Origin: Alteromonas sp. KUL42
GTDB taxonomy: Bacteria > Pseudomonadota > Gammaproteobacteria > Enterobacterales > Alteromonadaceae
NCBI RefSeq assembly: GCF_006538325.1
Contig: NZ_BJKK01000002.1
Span: forward strand, 62,001-126,000
DNA: 64,000 nucleotides
Direction of reading: 5' to 3'
The translations under genes were made by a program, and so were the position numbers. The notes beneath the pieces are model-generated. The model saw nothing but the letters and a program-made list of their open reading frames with translations. It did not search any database and was not told the origin of the DNA. Each line of letters begins with the position of its first letter. The stretch's first letter is position 1. Positions 27,586-38,699 of the stretch are shown here, in pieces.

Positions 27586-28533
27586 ATGGGTGAGTGCATG
27601 GTTGAGCTTCGCACAGACGAATACTCAGCGACTTCTTTGCATCAGTCATTTGCAGGCGATGTGTATAATTCGGCGGTGTATTTGAAGCGCTGTTTTGACG
27701 ATGTATTTGTCGGCTTCGTTACCGTCACAGGCGACGATACTTTTAGTCATAGAATGCGAAAGGGTTTTGAATCAGAGAGTCTTGATACGTCAATGGTATT
27801 TACTCATCCGACGCGTGCTACAGGGCTATATTTAATCGATACCGATGATGACGGTGAGCGCAGTTTTACCTATTGGCGTTCTGAATCTGCGGCGAAGACC
27901 ATCGTTTCTTTTTTAAATGTCGATGTTCTCAATAGCCTTACAAGCAATGATATGTTCATGTTTTCTGGTATTTCTATCGCCATTATTCCGCCTGATGAGC
28001 GCGTGCCCTTTTTCAACTTTATCAAAGCGCTAAAAAACAAAGGCGTAAAACTAGTATTCGACCCGAATTACCGCGCACGTCTTTGGACGTCTCTCGCTGA
28101 TGCCAAAGCGAATTTTGAGCAGGCGCTATCGCTAAGTGATATCGCGTTGGTGGGGGTCGAAGATATGGGCGAACTATTTGGTCTTGCGTCTTCTGATGAT
28201 GTGATGGAGCTTTGCCAATCGCATAGTGTTGATGAGGTAGTCATTAAAAATGGTCCTTCATCTGTACTGACGTCCTTAAATGGGAAATATGAAGAACACG
28301 TTATTACGCCAGTTTCCAAAGTCGTAGATACCACCTCTGCAGGCGATGCCTTCAATGGTGTTTATCTGGGTGGACGTTTACAGAATTTGCCAATCTCACA
28401 TTGTGTATCAATGGCAGCAAAGGCTGCTGGCACTGTCATTCAGCACCGAGGTGCGATTATTCCCAAAGGGGTTGTTGAAGCGACTTTGGAAGGCGTGCAT
28501 AAAAGTACATTGGCAAGCGATTTGACGACGTAA
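27586..28533 (+). CDS. kdgK: 2-keto-3-deoxygluconate kinase, 5' end frameshifted
   Basis: A PfkB-family sugar kinase that phosphorylates KDG to KDPG. The open frame (315 codons) begins MGECMVELRTD and contains DPNYRARLW and the catalytic TTSAGDAFNGVYLGG (near 247-261). The natural start is probably ATG 27569 with AAGG 7 nt before it, encoding MKKLAL, but that frame is 17 nt rather than 18 nt from ATG 27586. One base appears missing in TTTATGGG (27583-27590), and adding it gives MKKLAL-MGECMVEL. As read, translation would have to start at 27586 and lose the first beta strand. Part of the alginate operon. Confidence 0.8.
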   Translation: MGECMVELRTDEYSATSLHQSFAGDVYNSAVYLKRCFDDVFVGFVTVTGDDTFSHRMRKGFESESLDTSMVFTHPTRATGLYLIDTDDDGERSFTYWRSESAAKTIVSFLNVDVLNSLTSNDMFMFSGISIAIIPPDERVPFFNFIKALKNKGVKLVFDPNYRARLWTSLADAKANFEQALSLSDIALVGVEDMGELFGLASSDDVMELCQSHSVDEVVIKNGPSSVLTSLNGKYEEHVITPVSKVVDTTSAGDAFNGVYLGGRLQNLPISHCVSMAAKAAGTVIQHRGAIIPKGVVEATLEGVHKSTLASDLTT

Positions 28534-28545
28534 TCGCCCTTTTCA

Positions 28546-28579
28546 TGCTGACGATTTTAGCTACATCATGTCGTCAGCA
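28546..28579. other. Hairpin between kdgK and eda
   Basis: Perfect 9-bp arms TGCTGACGA (28546-28554) and TCGTCAGCA (28571-28579), 16-nt loop, no T tract. Possible mRNA processing or partial termination site separating eda from the upstream genes. Confidence 0.45.
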
Positions 28580-28635
28580 AGTTACACAAAAACAAACAGG
28601 TTAGAGCCTACAATTATCTTATTGAGAGATCACTT

Positions 28636-29253
28636 ATGACACAATTTTCTGAACTAATGTCGGGCCAAACCCTGTTACCCATAATACAAGCGGATTCACC
28701 TGAGCAGGGTGTAAATATAGCTAAAGCAATGTCAAAAGCAGGCCTTAAGCTTGTTGAGGTTGTCTTGCGAACCGAAGCATCCCTAGATGCTTTATGTGCA
28801 ATTAAGACTGAGGTTCCTTCGCTAATTGTCGGCGCGGGTACAGTTATAAACGAAGAAATACTTTCGGCTGCACTAGAAGTGGGTAGCGACTTTATTGTAA
28901 CGCCTGCTGTATCGGCCTCATTGCTAGGTGCTCTTAAGACTTGTCAGGTGCCGGTACTGCCTGGCGTGTCTAATACCGCTGATATTCTAATGACACTGGA
29001 AGCCGGCTTTACTGAGCAAAAGCTGTTTCCCGCTTCACTCTCTGGTGGTGCACCATTCTTACGTGCTGTGTCTTCTGTTTTTCGCAGTGTCACTTTTTGT
29101 CCAACAGGTGGCGTTAACCAGTCGAACAAGATGGACTATCTTTCCTTGCCAAATGTGTTTGCTGTTGGCGGAACCTGGGTAGCGCAAAAAGAGTGGGTAA
29201 ATGAAGGCAACTGGGATGCAATCACTCAGTCTTGCTTAGAGGCCAACGCATAG
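28636..29253 (+). CDS. eda: KDPG aldolase
   Basis: A 205-residue class I aldolase that splits KDPG into pyruvate and glyceraldehyde 3-phosphate, the last step of the pathway. The Schiff-base lysine is K129 in EQKLFPAS, the general base E41 lies in LVEVVLRT, and GAGTV (66-70) and TPAVS (89-93) are typical. The spacing K129/E41 equals that of E. coli K133/E45 (recalled). It lies 100 bp after kdgK, ATG with GAGAG upstream. A hairpin at 29285-29324 follows. Confidence 0.92.
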   Translation: MTQFSELMSGQTLLPIIQADSPEQGVNIAKAMSKAGLKLVEVVLRTEASLDALCAIKTEVPSLIVGAGTVINEEILSAALEVGSDFIVTPAVSASLLGALKTCQVPVLPGVSNTADILMTLEAGFTEQKLFPASLSGGAPFLRAVSSVFRSVTFCPTGGVNQSNKMDYLSLPNVFAVGGTWVAQKEWVNEGNWDAITQSCLEANA

Positions 29254-29399
29254 AGGAAATTACTAAAGTATTTTACTTTGTGTTACAGCCCTTCGACGCA
29301 GTACAACCCTATTTCTAGGGCTGTTTCACAACTTAACATGCTTTTTATTCTGAATGAAACATGTACAGGAAAGGTCAGCAGGCACTAGTCACTAACCTG

Positions 29400-29412
29400 T
29401 TTGTATTACCAA
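29400..29412. promoter_or_regulatory. Candidate operator upstream of the regulator gene (distal)
   Basis: TTTGTATTACCAA, identical over 13 nt to the site at 16789-16801 upstream of the TonB receptor. It sits about 130 bp upstream of the regulator promoter. Confidence 0.5.
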
Positions 29413-29540
29413 ATAGATTGTTTCGTTTCTATATTACCGTTTTTATGGTGTGTTTTTGTTCATGCTATTACACTGTTAAAAATTTAACTATATGAATTTT
29501 ATGTGAAAAGATAATTTATGTTGCGCTTAGTTAGCATGAA

Positions 29541-29592
29541 TTGAAATATTACCAATTGAGTGTATATTGTCGGTATATATTGGTAATAGTGT
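29541..29592 (+). promoter_or_regulatory. Predicted regulator promoter with flanking half-sites
   Basis: -35 TTGAAA (29541-29546), 16-bp spacer, -10 TATATT (29563-29568). TACCAA (29550-29555) lies inside the spacer and inverted TTGGTA lies at 29580-29585 near the start of transcription. This suggests autoregulation. Confidence 0.5.
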
Positions 29593-29700
29593 TATTTTAG
29601 ATTTGTTTCGTTCAATGTCTCCAAACATTGTTCTGGTTTACGATGAATACACGTGCTTCGTGTGAAATACACAGTTCTAAAAACAAAAAAGGTTTTGAAC

Positions 29701-30441
29701 ATGAAAAGTCGTCGAATGTTCTGGCAAATTGCAGAAAAGATTAAGGCGTTGATTGCCTCTGGTTTGTACCCACCTGGTACGCGGTTGCCTGCAGAACGCG
29801 AACTTGCAGAAACCTTTGACGTTAGTCGTCCAACAATACGCGAGGCTATTATTGCGCTTGAAGTGCTTCAACATGTAGAGGTTAAGACAGGTTCAGGTGT
29901 TTATGTTCTTGATAAAGCCAATGATCAAGAAGAGACTACTACAGAACAAATTAGTGCATTTGAGCTCACTCAAGCCCGTGCACTTGTTGAAGGTGAAGCT
30001 GCGGCATTGGCAGCGTTGTCTATTACAGATGAAGAACTTGATGCATTAGAAAAAACGCTTGATGCCATGAGAGCGGGTATTAACGCTGAAGAAGCCGATC
30101 GTAATTTTCATATCATTATTTCTAAAGCCACGCGAAACAAAGCCATTTTGCTTGCGGTAAACAAATTTTGGGCGTTGCGAGACTCACAACCACAAATTAT
30201 TCAAGCTTATAGTAGTGTTTGTAGCCAGTCTGACCAAGATAGGTTGGAAGAGCACAATCAAATTTTTCAGAGTTTAAAAGCAAGAAATTCACAGGCTGCA
30301 AGAGCGGCAATGCACGCGCATTTTAACCGTCTTATTGATGCATTGTTTGCTGCAAGTGAGGCACAGGCACTTGAAGAAGTAAGAAAGAAAAGTAGCCAAA
30401 CCAGAGATCTTTATTCGCTGAGCCACCTAAGAACGAGTTAA
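29701..30441 (+). CDS. FadR-family (GntR) regulator of alginate use
   Basis: A 246-residue transcription factor. Winged helix at about 4-70 (FWQIAEKIKALIASGLYPPGTRLPAERELAETFDVSRPTIREAIIALE) and an all-helical FCD effector domain (about 90-225, TQARALVEGEAAALAA.. with His residues for a metal site). It resembles UxuR/ExuR/LldR types that respond to uronates or their catabolites, and KDG or DEH is the likely signal. ATG 29701 with AAGG upstream was preferred to an upstream start at 29653. Candidate binding sites of TTGGTA-W-TACCAA type lie by its own promoter, the receptor, the operon and a leftward promoter downstream. Confidence 0.85.
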   Translation: MKSRRMFWQIAEKIKALIASGLYPPGTRLPAERELAETFDVSRPTIREAIIALEVLQHVEVKTGSGVYVLDKANDQEETTTEQISAFELTQARALVEGEAAALAALSITDEELDALEKTLDAMRAGINAEEADRNFHIIISKATRNKAILLAVNKFWALRDSQPQIIQAYSSVCSQSDQDRLEEHNQIFQSLKARNSQAARAAMHAHFNRLIDALFAASEAQALEEVRKKSSQTRDLYSLSHLRTS

Positions 30442-30452
30442 ATCGTTTTTTA

Positions 30453-30572
30453 TTAGCGTGGCTGGTAGCCTTCATACTCGTTGTCTATTGCATAAAAGCT
30501 TGCGACTGCGCTCTCTCCTTCTTCTTCTGCTGAATTGTTTAAATGATAAACGCCGACCTTAAAATTCTTCAT
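30453..30572 (-). CDS. Small 39-residue ORF under a putative alginate operator
   Basis: ATG 30572 to TAA 30453 encodes MKNFKVGVYHLNNSAEEEGE... ending EGYQPR; acidic, no membrane segment, unknown. A mini-ORF MMFLSKKQWLR (30604-30569) ends in the overlap ATGA with its start, a coupling arrangement. The same frame is open further upstream (..HDVPKQETVVT-M) without an ATG, so it may instead be the remnant of a longer gene. A leftward promoter covered by two operator-like sites lies about 115 bp upstream. It is convergent with the regulator gene. Confidence 0.4.
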   Translation of the reverse strand: MKNFKVGVYHLNNSAEEEGESAVASFYAIDNEYEGYQPR

Positions 30573-30691
30573 CGTAACCACTGTTTCTTGCTTAGGAACA
30601 TCATGTTTATAGATAAGCCTTTTTATTAGGTTGGCGTAAGTAATATAGGGTAAAAGCTGCCAATTGTTGTAGCTCTTATTAAAGAGCTATA

Positions 30692-30724
30692 GTTGTATTA
30701 CCAATTTTATTTTGGTTTTATCAA
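30692..30724 (-). promoter_or_regulatory. Leftward promoter overlapped by two operator-like sites
   Basis: Minus strand: -35 TTGATA (30724-30719), 18-bp spacer, -10 TAATAC (30700-30695). Site GTTGTATTACCAA (30692-30704) covers the -10 and TTGGTTTTATCAA (30712-30724) covers the -35. The predicted transcript starts with a GCTCTT-TAAT-AAGAGC hairpin and leads into the small ORF at 30572. Confidence 0.5.
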
Positions 30725-30812
30725 TAGCTGTAAATTGGTTTTTTTTGTTCGGATTTGAACGTTTCTTTGGTAATCATCAAAGAAAGAGGGGAGACGTGAC
30801 AATAATCAGGAT

Positions 30813-30846
30813 AAAAAAATGCCAGTCAATATTGTTGACTGGCATT
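30813..30846 (-). terminator. eno terminator
   Basis: On the minus strand AATGCCAGTCAA pairs perfectly with TTGACTGGCATT (30835-30846 and 30818-30829 on the plus strand), 5-nt loop, followed by a T run. It lies 35 bp after the eno stop. Confidence 0.88.
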
Positions 30847-30880
30847 GATTGCTTTGGCTTACACCATTACTAAGGCAGTA

Positions 30881-32182
<1,302 letters not shown>

Positions 32183-32230
32183 TCAACAATTGATTGGGGC
32201 GCAACGGGAGAGAGCGCCCCTTATTAGAAA

Positions 32231-33907
<1,677 letters not shown>

Positions 33908-34072
33908 TTAGAACAAAACCACCTACACTTTGGACGGGGCGATAGTATACGCAAAATCATGTGAGCAGACAATCAATTTGCCCACATGCTGTTCATTTAA
34001 TCTGCGCTATTCAAAAGCAATAGGTTGTTTTAGTGTACTGCCATCAACACAACCCATTGGTACTTTTGTGAA

Positions 34073-36742
34073 TTACGACTGGCTTAAGCGTTTGAGTGTA
34101 TAAATGAGGTCAAGTGCTTGACGCGGAGAAAGCTCATCTGGCGCCAAATTTTCTAACGCTTCAATAACTGGGTGAGGTTTATCAGGAAAAAGCATTTCTG
34201 CCTGACCTAGTGCAGTTTTTGGCGCTTTGCTTTTTACTTTTAAAGCGCTTGGTGAGCCTGCTGAGCTTTTACTTGAACCGTTATCATTTGAACCGCTATT
34301 ATTTGAACCGTTATGATTTGCGCCGTTTTTACCACCAGCTTCACTACTGGTCATAATGTGTGAAGACTCTAAAATAGCGAGCTTTTGCTGGGCGGCTTTA
34401 ATCACCGGTTTTGGTACACCTGCAAGTTGTGCAACTTGTAAACCAAAACTCTTGCTTGCGGCACCTTCAGAAACCGTGTGCATAAAGCGTATGGTATCTT
34501 CGTGTTCAATGGCATCAAGGTGCACGTTTACTACACCTGCTTGTGTATCGGGCAATTCGGTTAGTTCGAAATAGTGTGTTGCAAAAAGCGTATAGGCATT
34601 GAGCTGGCTTGCCAAATAGCTCGCACACGCCCATGCAAGTGACAAACCGTCATAGGTACTGGTACCACGACCAATCTCATCCATTAATACCAATGAATGC
34701 TCGGTGGCATTATTTAATATATTGGCCGTTTCTGTCATTTCTACCATGAAGGTTGAACGACCAGAGGCTAAATCATCAGACGCGCCAATACGGGTGAAGA
34801 TGCGATCAACTTTGCCGATGTGTGCATTTTCCGCCGGTACAAAGCTGCCAATACACGCGAGTAGCGCAATAAGTGCGGTCTGGCGCATATAAGTCGACTT
34901 ACCCCCCATGTTCGGGCCTGTGATGATCAACATGCGTCGTTCAGTGTCAAGCTGCAATGGATTGGGTATGAAAGGGTCTTTCATTACATTTTCCACAACG
35001 GGGTGACGACCATTGTCGTAAGTAAGTGCACACTCTTGGCTTAAGTGTGGGCGATACCAGTCGAGGGACAAGGCGCGTTCTGCAAAGCAACACAACACAT
35101 CGAGCTTTGCCAATGCTGACGCGGTTTCTATTAGCTGATTAAGATAAGGTGCAAAGTCATCAAACAACGCTTCATATAACTGTTTTTCTAGCGCAAGGGC
35201 TGCCCCTTGACTGCTTAATACCTTATCTTCGTGCTCTTTTAATTCAGGAGTAATGTAGCGCTCTGTGTTTTTAAGTGTTTGTCTGCGAATGTATTCAGCA
35301 GGGGCAAGTGCACTGTTCGCTCGGCTAATTTCAATAAAGAACCCATGTACTTTGTTGTAACCCACTTTAAGTGTAGATATACCAGTACGCTCACGCTCGC
35401 GTTGCTCCATAGCATCAAGGTAATCGGTAGCACCTTGCGAAAGCTTACGCAATTCATCGAGCTCTGCGTTATAACCTTCAGCTATTACCCCGCCATCGCG
35501 AATGACAACGGGCGGATTATCGATAACGGCTTTATTTAACAGCGCTTGAAGCTCGGGGTAAGTACCTATAGTGTCGCTTATACTTCTTATTTGGATTGTA
35601 TCAAAACGCGCAAGCGCATCTTGTAAATTAGGAAGTGCATTAAATGCATTTTTTAAGCGGGCAAAATCACGAGGGCGGGCCGAGCGAAGGGCTAAACGCG
35701 CCATTATACGTTCGATGTCGCCAATGTGTTTTAGCGCCGCACGAATATCTTCTGGGTCGTCGTTGATGAAGTTATCTACTGCATCTAAACGGCTGTGAAG
35801 TTCGTGCTGATCGGTAAGCGGAGAATGGATAATACGCTGTAACATACGGCTGCCCATGGCCGTGGTGGTAGTATCCATCACGCTAAATAAGGTATTCTCC
35901 TGACCGCCTGACAGATTATGGGTAAGTTCTAAGTTTCTGCGCGTAGCGGCATCAAGCTGCACGCGACTGTCTTGCTGTTCGGTTTGAATACGGCGAATAT
36001 GAGGAAGCGCAGTGCGCTGAGTATCTTTCACATACTGTAAAACACAGCCAGCGGCCCCCAAACCTTTTGTTATGCCTGTTACGCCAAACCCGTCTAAGGT
36101 TTTTGTTTCAAACTGTGCATTGAGTTGCTCGGTAGCTGTATCTATATCGAATTCCCATTCTGGACGGCGTCGTAGTCCTTTGCGGTTTTCAACAAGTGGT
36201 AAGCTTTCAAACCCTTCTGGGTAAAGCAATTCTGCAGGGTTAACGCGCTGTATTTCCGCTAAAAGGCTCTCATCAGAGTCACATTCAAATATTACAAATC
36301 GGCCACTGGAAACATCAAGGGTCGCTAAACCATAATGCATGGTGTGCCCACACACTGCGGCAAGAATATTGTCTCGGCGTTCTTCTAAAAGTGCTTCATC
36401 GGTTACGGTGCCAGGTGTGACAATACGCTGTACTGCACGTTCTACGGGACCTTTGCTTGTGGCTGGGTCACCCACTTGTTCGCAAATAGCAACAGACTCC
36501 CCCATTTTTACCAAGCGCGCCAGATAGCTTTCTACGGCGTGGTATGGCACGCCAGCCATGGGAATTGGCTCACCGCCAGACTTTCCTCTTGCCGTTAAAG
36601 AAATATCCAGTAAATCAGCGGCTTTTTTGGCATCGTCATAAAACAACTCATAGAAGTCACCCATGCGATAAAACAATAAAATATTCGGATGTTGCGCCTT
36701 AATAGTAAGGTACTGGCGCATCATGGGAGTATGTGATTCCAA
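34073..36742 (-). CDS. mutS: DNA mismatch repair protein MutS
   Basis: About 889 residues. It recognises mismatches through the N-terminal [15 protein letters not shown] (Phe-x-Glu motif) and has the ATPase Walker [14 protein letters not shown] with [18 protein letters not shown]. No ATG precedes [12 protein letters not shown] 36742 with AGAGG upstream was chosen, though the frame stays open to TTG 36844. The linker before the C-terminal tail is Asn/Gly/Ser-rich ([14 protein letters not shown]), encoded by a 15-bp tandem repeat. QAEMLF near the end resembles a beta-clamp-binding motif. It diverges from pncC-recA. Confidence 0.93.
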   Translation of the reverse strand: MESHTPMMRQYLTIKAQHPNILLFYRMGDFYELFYDDAKKAADLLDISLTARGKSGGEPIPMAGVPYHAVESYLARLVKMGESVAICEQVGDPATSKGPVERAVQRIVTPGTVTDEALLEERRDNILAAVCGHTMHYGLATLDVSSGRFVIFECDSDESLLAEIQRVNPAELLYPEGFESLPLVENRKGLRRRPEWEFDIDTATEQLNAQFETKTLDGFGVTGITKGLGAAGCVLQYVKDTQRTALPHIRRIQTEQQDSRVQLDAATRRNLELTHNLSGGQENTLFSVMDTTTTAMGSRMLQRIIHSPLTDQHELHSRLDAVDNFINDDPEDIRAALKHIGDIERIMARLALRSARPRDFARLKNAFNALPNLQDALARFDTIQIRSISDTIGTYPELQALLNKAVIDNPPVVIRDGGVIAEGYNAELDELRKLSQGATDYLDAMEQRERERTGISTLKVGYNKVHGFFIEISRANSALAPAEYIRRQTLKNTERYITPELKEHEDKVLSSQGAALALEKQLYEALFDDFAPYLNQLIETASALAKLDVLCCFAERALSLDWYRPHLSQECALTYDNGRHPVVENVMKDPFIPNPLQLDTERRMLIITGPNMGGKSTYMRQTALIALLACIGSFVPAENAHIGKVDRIFTRIGASDDLASGRSTFMVEMTETANILNNATEHSLVLMDEIGRGTSTYDGLSLAWACASYLASQLNAYTLFATHYFELTELPDTQAGVVNVHLDAIEHEDTIRFMHTVSEGAASKSFGLQVAQLAGVPKPVIKAAQQKLAILESSHIMTSSEAGGKNGANHNGSNNSGSNDNGSSKSSAGSPSALKVKSKAPKTALGQAEMLFPDKPHPVIEALENLAPDELSPRQALDLIYTLKRLSQS
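34271..34330. repeat. 15-bp tandem repeat in the mutS linker
   Basis: Four imperfect units of about 15 bp (plus-strand consensus ATTTGAACCGTTATN) encode the Asn/Gly/Ser linker. Units are in frame, so copy changes only alter linker length. Confidence 0.7.
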
Positions 36743-36866
36743 AAAATGCCTCTGTGAATTTGTTGATGGGTTTAATGCCTGTTGTAGGGAATAAATGATA
36801 AACTCACCCCCACTAAGATCAAGTAAAGATCGCAGGTGGTACAACAGGGTAACCAGGTAAAATTAA

Positions 36867-37406
36867 ATGAACTCGACATTTTCAACTGATTCGACACTAA
36901 ACGCTAGCCCTTTGCAACTTGATAGCGCATTAACTGCCCAAGTATTAGTGCTGGGTGATTTGCTGCGGGAAAAAAAGTGGACAGTCTCTAGCGCTGAGTC
37001 GTGTACCGGTGGCGGTGTTGCTTTTGCATTTACCAGCGTTTCTGGCAGTTCTGATTGGTTTAACCAATCTTGGGTAACTTATTCTAATGAAGCAAAGCAG
37101 CGGGAATTAAGCGTAACGGAAGAAACGCTTAGCCAGTATGGCGCCGTGTCAGAGCAAACCGTTAAGGAAATGGCGAAAGGCGTGTGTCGAAAAAGTGGTG
37201 CAGAGCTTGCGGTGACGGTTAGTGGAATTGCAGGGCCTGGCGGTGGTAGTGATGAAAAGCCGGTAGGAACCGTGTGGTTTGGCTTTGTTTGTGGTGATAA
37301 GACTACCCAAATAAAGCAAGTATTTAGCGGAAATCGAGACCAGGTTCGCAGTGCTGCAATTGCCTTTGCAATAAGTCACTTAGTAAAAATGTTAAGTGAA
37401 AAGTAA
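36867..37406 (+). CDS. pncC: Nicotinamide-nucleotide amidohydrolase PncC (CinA C-terminal type)
   Basis: A 179-residue single CinA C-terminal domain that hydrolyses NMN to nicotinate mononucleotide in NAD recycling. Signatures: SSAESCTGGGVAFAFTSVSGSSDWF (near 38-62), VTYSNEAKQRELSV, and VSGIAGPGGGSDEKPVGTVWFG. It has an extra N-terminal leader of about 20 residues. The mutS-pncC-recA neighbourhood is like that of other gammaproteobacteria. Located 118 bp before recA, which has its own promoter. Confidence 0.9.
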   Translation: MNSTFSTDSTLNASPLQLDSALTAQVLVLGDLLREKKWTVSSAESCTGGGVAFAFTSVSGSSDWFNQSWVTYSNEAKQRELSVTEETLSQYGAVSEQTVKEMAKGVCRKSGAELAVTVSGIAGPGGGSDEKPVGTVWFGFVCGDKTTQIKQVFSGNRDQVRSAAIAFAISHLVKMLSEK

Positions 37407-37415
37407 AAACACTGG

Positions 37416-37443
37416 TTGAAACTGTATGCTTGTACAGTATAGA
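37416..37443 (+). promoter_or_regulatory. recA promoter with LexA (SOS) box
   Basis: CTGTATGCTTGTACAG (37422-37437) fits the LexA consensus CTGT-N8-ACAG. It lies between -35 TTGAAA (37416-37421) and -10 TATAGA (37438-37443), so LexA would block the promoter until DNA damage. Confidence 0.88.
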
Positions 37444-37523
37444 ATGCCATCATCATTTGATAGTGTTATACATATCAATACTACCATTACAGAATTTAAC
37501 CGCTAATCCTAGAGGATATCGAC

Positions 37524-38570
37524 GTGGACGATAATAGATCTAAAGCCTTGTCTGCTGCTGTTGGACAAATTGAAAAGCAGTTTGGTAAAGGCGCTATCAT
37601 GCGCTTGGGTGATAACCAAGCGATGGATATTGAAGCGATTTCTACAGGCTCATTGACCATTGATATCGCGCTAGGTATAGGCGGCTTGCCTTGCGGTCGT
37701 GTTGTAGAGATCTATGGTCCTGAATCATCGGGTAAAACTACGTTGACCCTTCAAGTTATTGCCGAAGCTCAGCGTAAAGGCAAAACTTGTGCATTCGTAG
37801 ATGCGGAACACGCGCTTGACCCAGTGTATGCAGAAAAGCTAGGTGTAAACATTGATGACTTGCTCGTGTCTCAACCTGATACTGGTGAACAGGCGCTTGA
37901 AATCTGTGACATGTTAGTTCGCTCTGGGGCGGTTGATGTGGTTATTGTTGACTCCGTTGCCGCACTTACGCCAAAAGCAGAGATTGAAGGTGACATGGGT
38001 GATTCTCACGTAGGTCTTCAAGCGCGCTTGATGTCTCAAGCTCTGCGTAAACTTACGGGTAATATTAAACGTTCAAATACACTATGTATCTTCATTAACC
38101 AAATTCGTATGAAGATTGGTGTAATGTTTGGTAACCCAGAAACCACAACGGGTGGTAACGCGCTTAAATTCTATTCGTCTGTACGTCTTGATATTCGTCG
38201 TATTGGCGCGGTGAAAGAGGGCGATGAAGTCGTGGGTAACGAGACCCGTGTTAAAGTAGTGAAGAACAAGGTAGCGCCTCCGTTCAAGCAAGCTGAATTT
38301 ATGATCCGCTATGGTGAAGGGATTAGCAAAGAAGCAGAGCTTATCGACTTAGGTGTGCAACAGAAGTTGGTAGATAAAGCGGGTGCGTGGTACAGCTATA
38401 AGGGCGATCGCATCGGTCAGGGTAAAGCGAACGTAATGAAGTTCTTAAAAGAGCACCCTGAGATTGCAAATGAAATTGAGCAACGCATTCGTGCAGAGCT
38501 ACTTTTACCTAAAACGGTAAAAGCAGAAGATGTAGCAGCGCAAAAAGAAGATGATGTATTGCCTGAGTAA
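37524..38570 (+). CDS. recA: Recombinase RecA
   Basis: A 348-residue strand-exchange and LexA-coprotease protein. Walker [10 protein letters not shown] at 65-73, [21 protein letters not shown], and the loop [20 protein letters not shown]. An acidic C-terminus (EDDVLPE) is usual. The start is GTG 37524 (VDDNRSKAL) with AGAGGA upstream. SOS control is indicated by the LexA box. No recX follows; the next gene is convergent. Confidence 0.98.
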   Translation: MDDNRSKALSAAVGQIEKQFGKGAIMRLGDNQAMDIEAISTGSLTIDIALGIGGLPCGRVVEIYGPESSGKTTLTLQVIAEAQRKGKTCAFVDAEHALDPVYAEKLGVNIDDLLVSQPDTGEQALEICDMLVRSGAVDVVIVDSVAALTPKAEIEGDMGDSHVGLQARLMSQALRKLTGNIKRSNTLCIFINQIRMKIGVMFGNPETTTGGNALKFYSSVRLDIRRIGAVKEGDEVVGNETRVKVVKNKVAPPFKQAEFMIRYGEGISKEAELIDLGVQQKLVDKAGAWYSYKGDRIGQGKANVMKFLKEHPEIANEIEQRIRAELLLPKTVKAEDVAAQKEDDVLPE

Positions 38571-38650
38571 AGCTCAGTTAATTAACATCCATAAGCGTAA
38601 TGTCGATAGATGTAATTCTTTAAATAGTTGTTAGGTCTTTTGGAAATTAG

Positions 38651-38686
38651 AAATCCGATGTCAGACAATTGACATCGGATTTTTTT
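38651..38686 (+). terminator. recA terminator
   Basis: Perfect 12-bp stem AAATCCGATGTC (38651-38662) / GACATCGGATTT (38671-38682), loop AGACAATT, then T run to 38686. Confidence 0.92.
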
Positions 38687-38699
38687 ATTCCGTGGACGT

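Noticed and set aside
29285-29324. Hairpin ACAGCCCT / AGGGCTGT after eda as a strong terminator
   Set aside because: The loop is 24 nt and there is no real U tract; a competing smaller hairpin shares the right arm. Left as possible only.
38571-38699. recX expected after recA
   Set aside because: Only a terminator lies in this 129-bp gap, and the next gene is convergent. recX must be elsewhere or absent.
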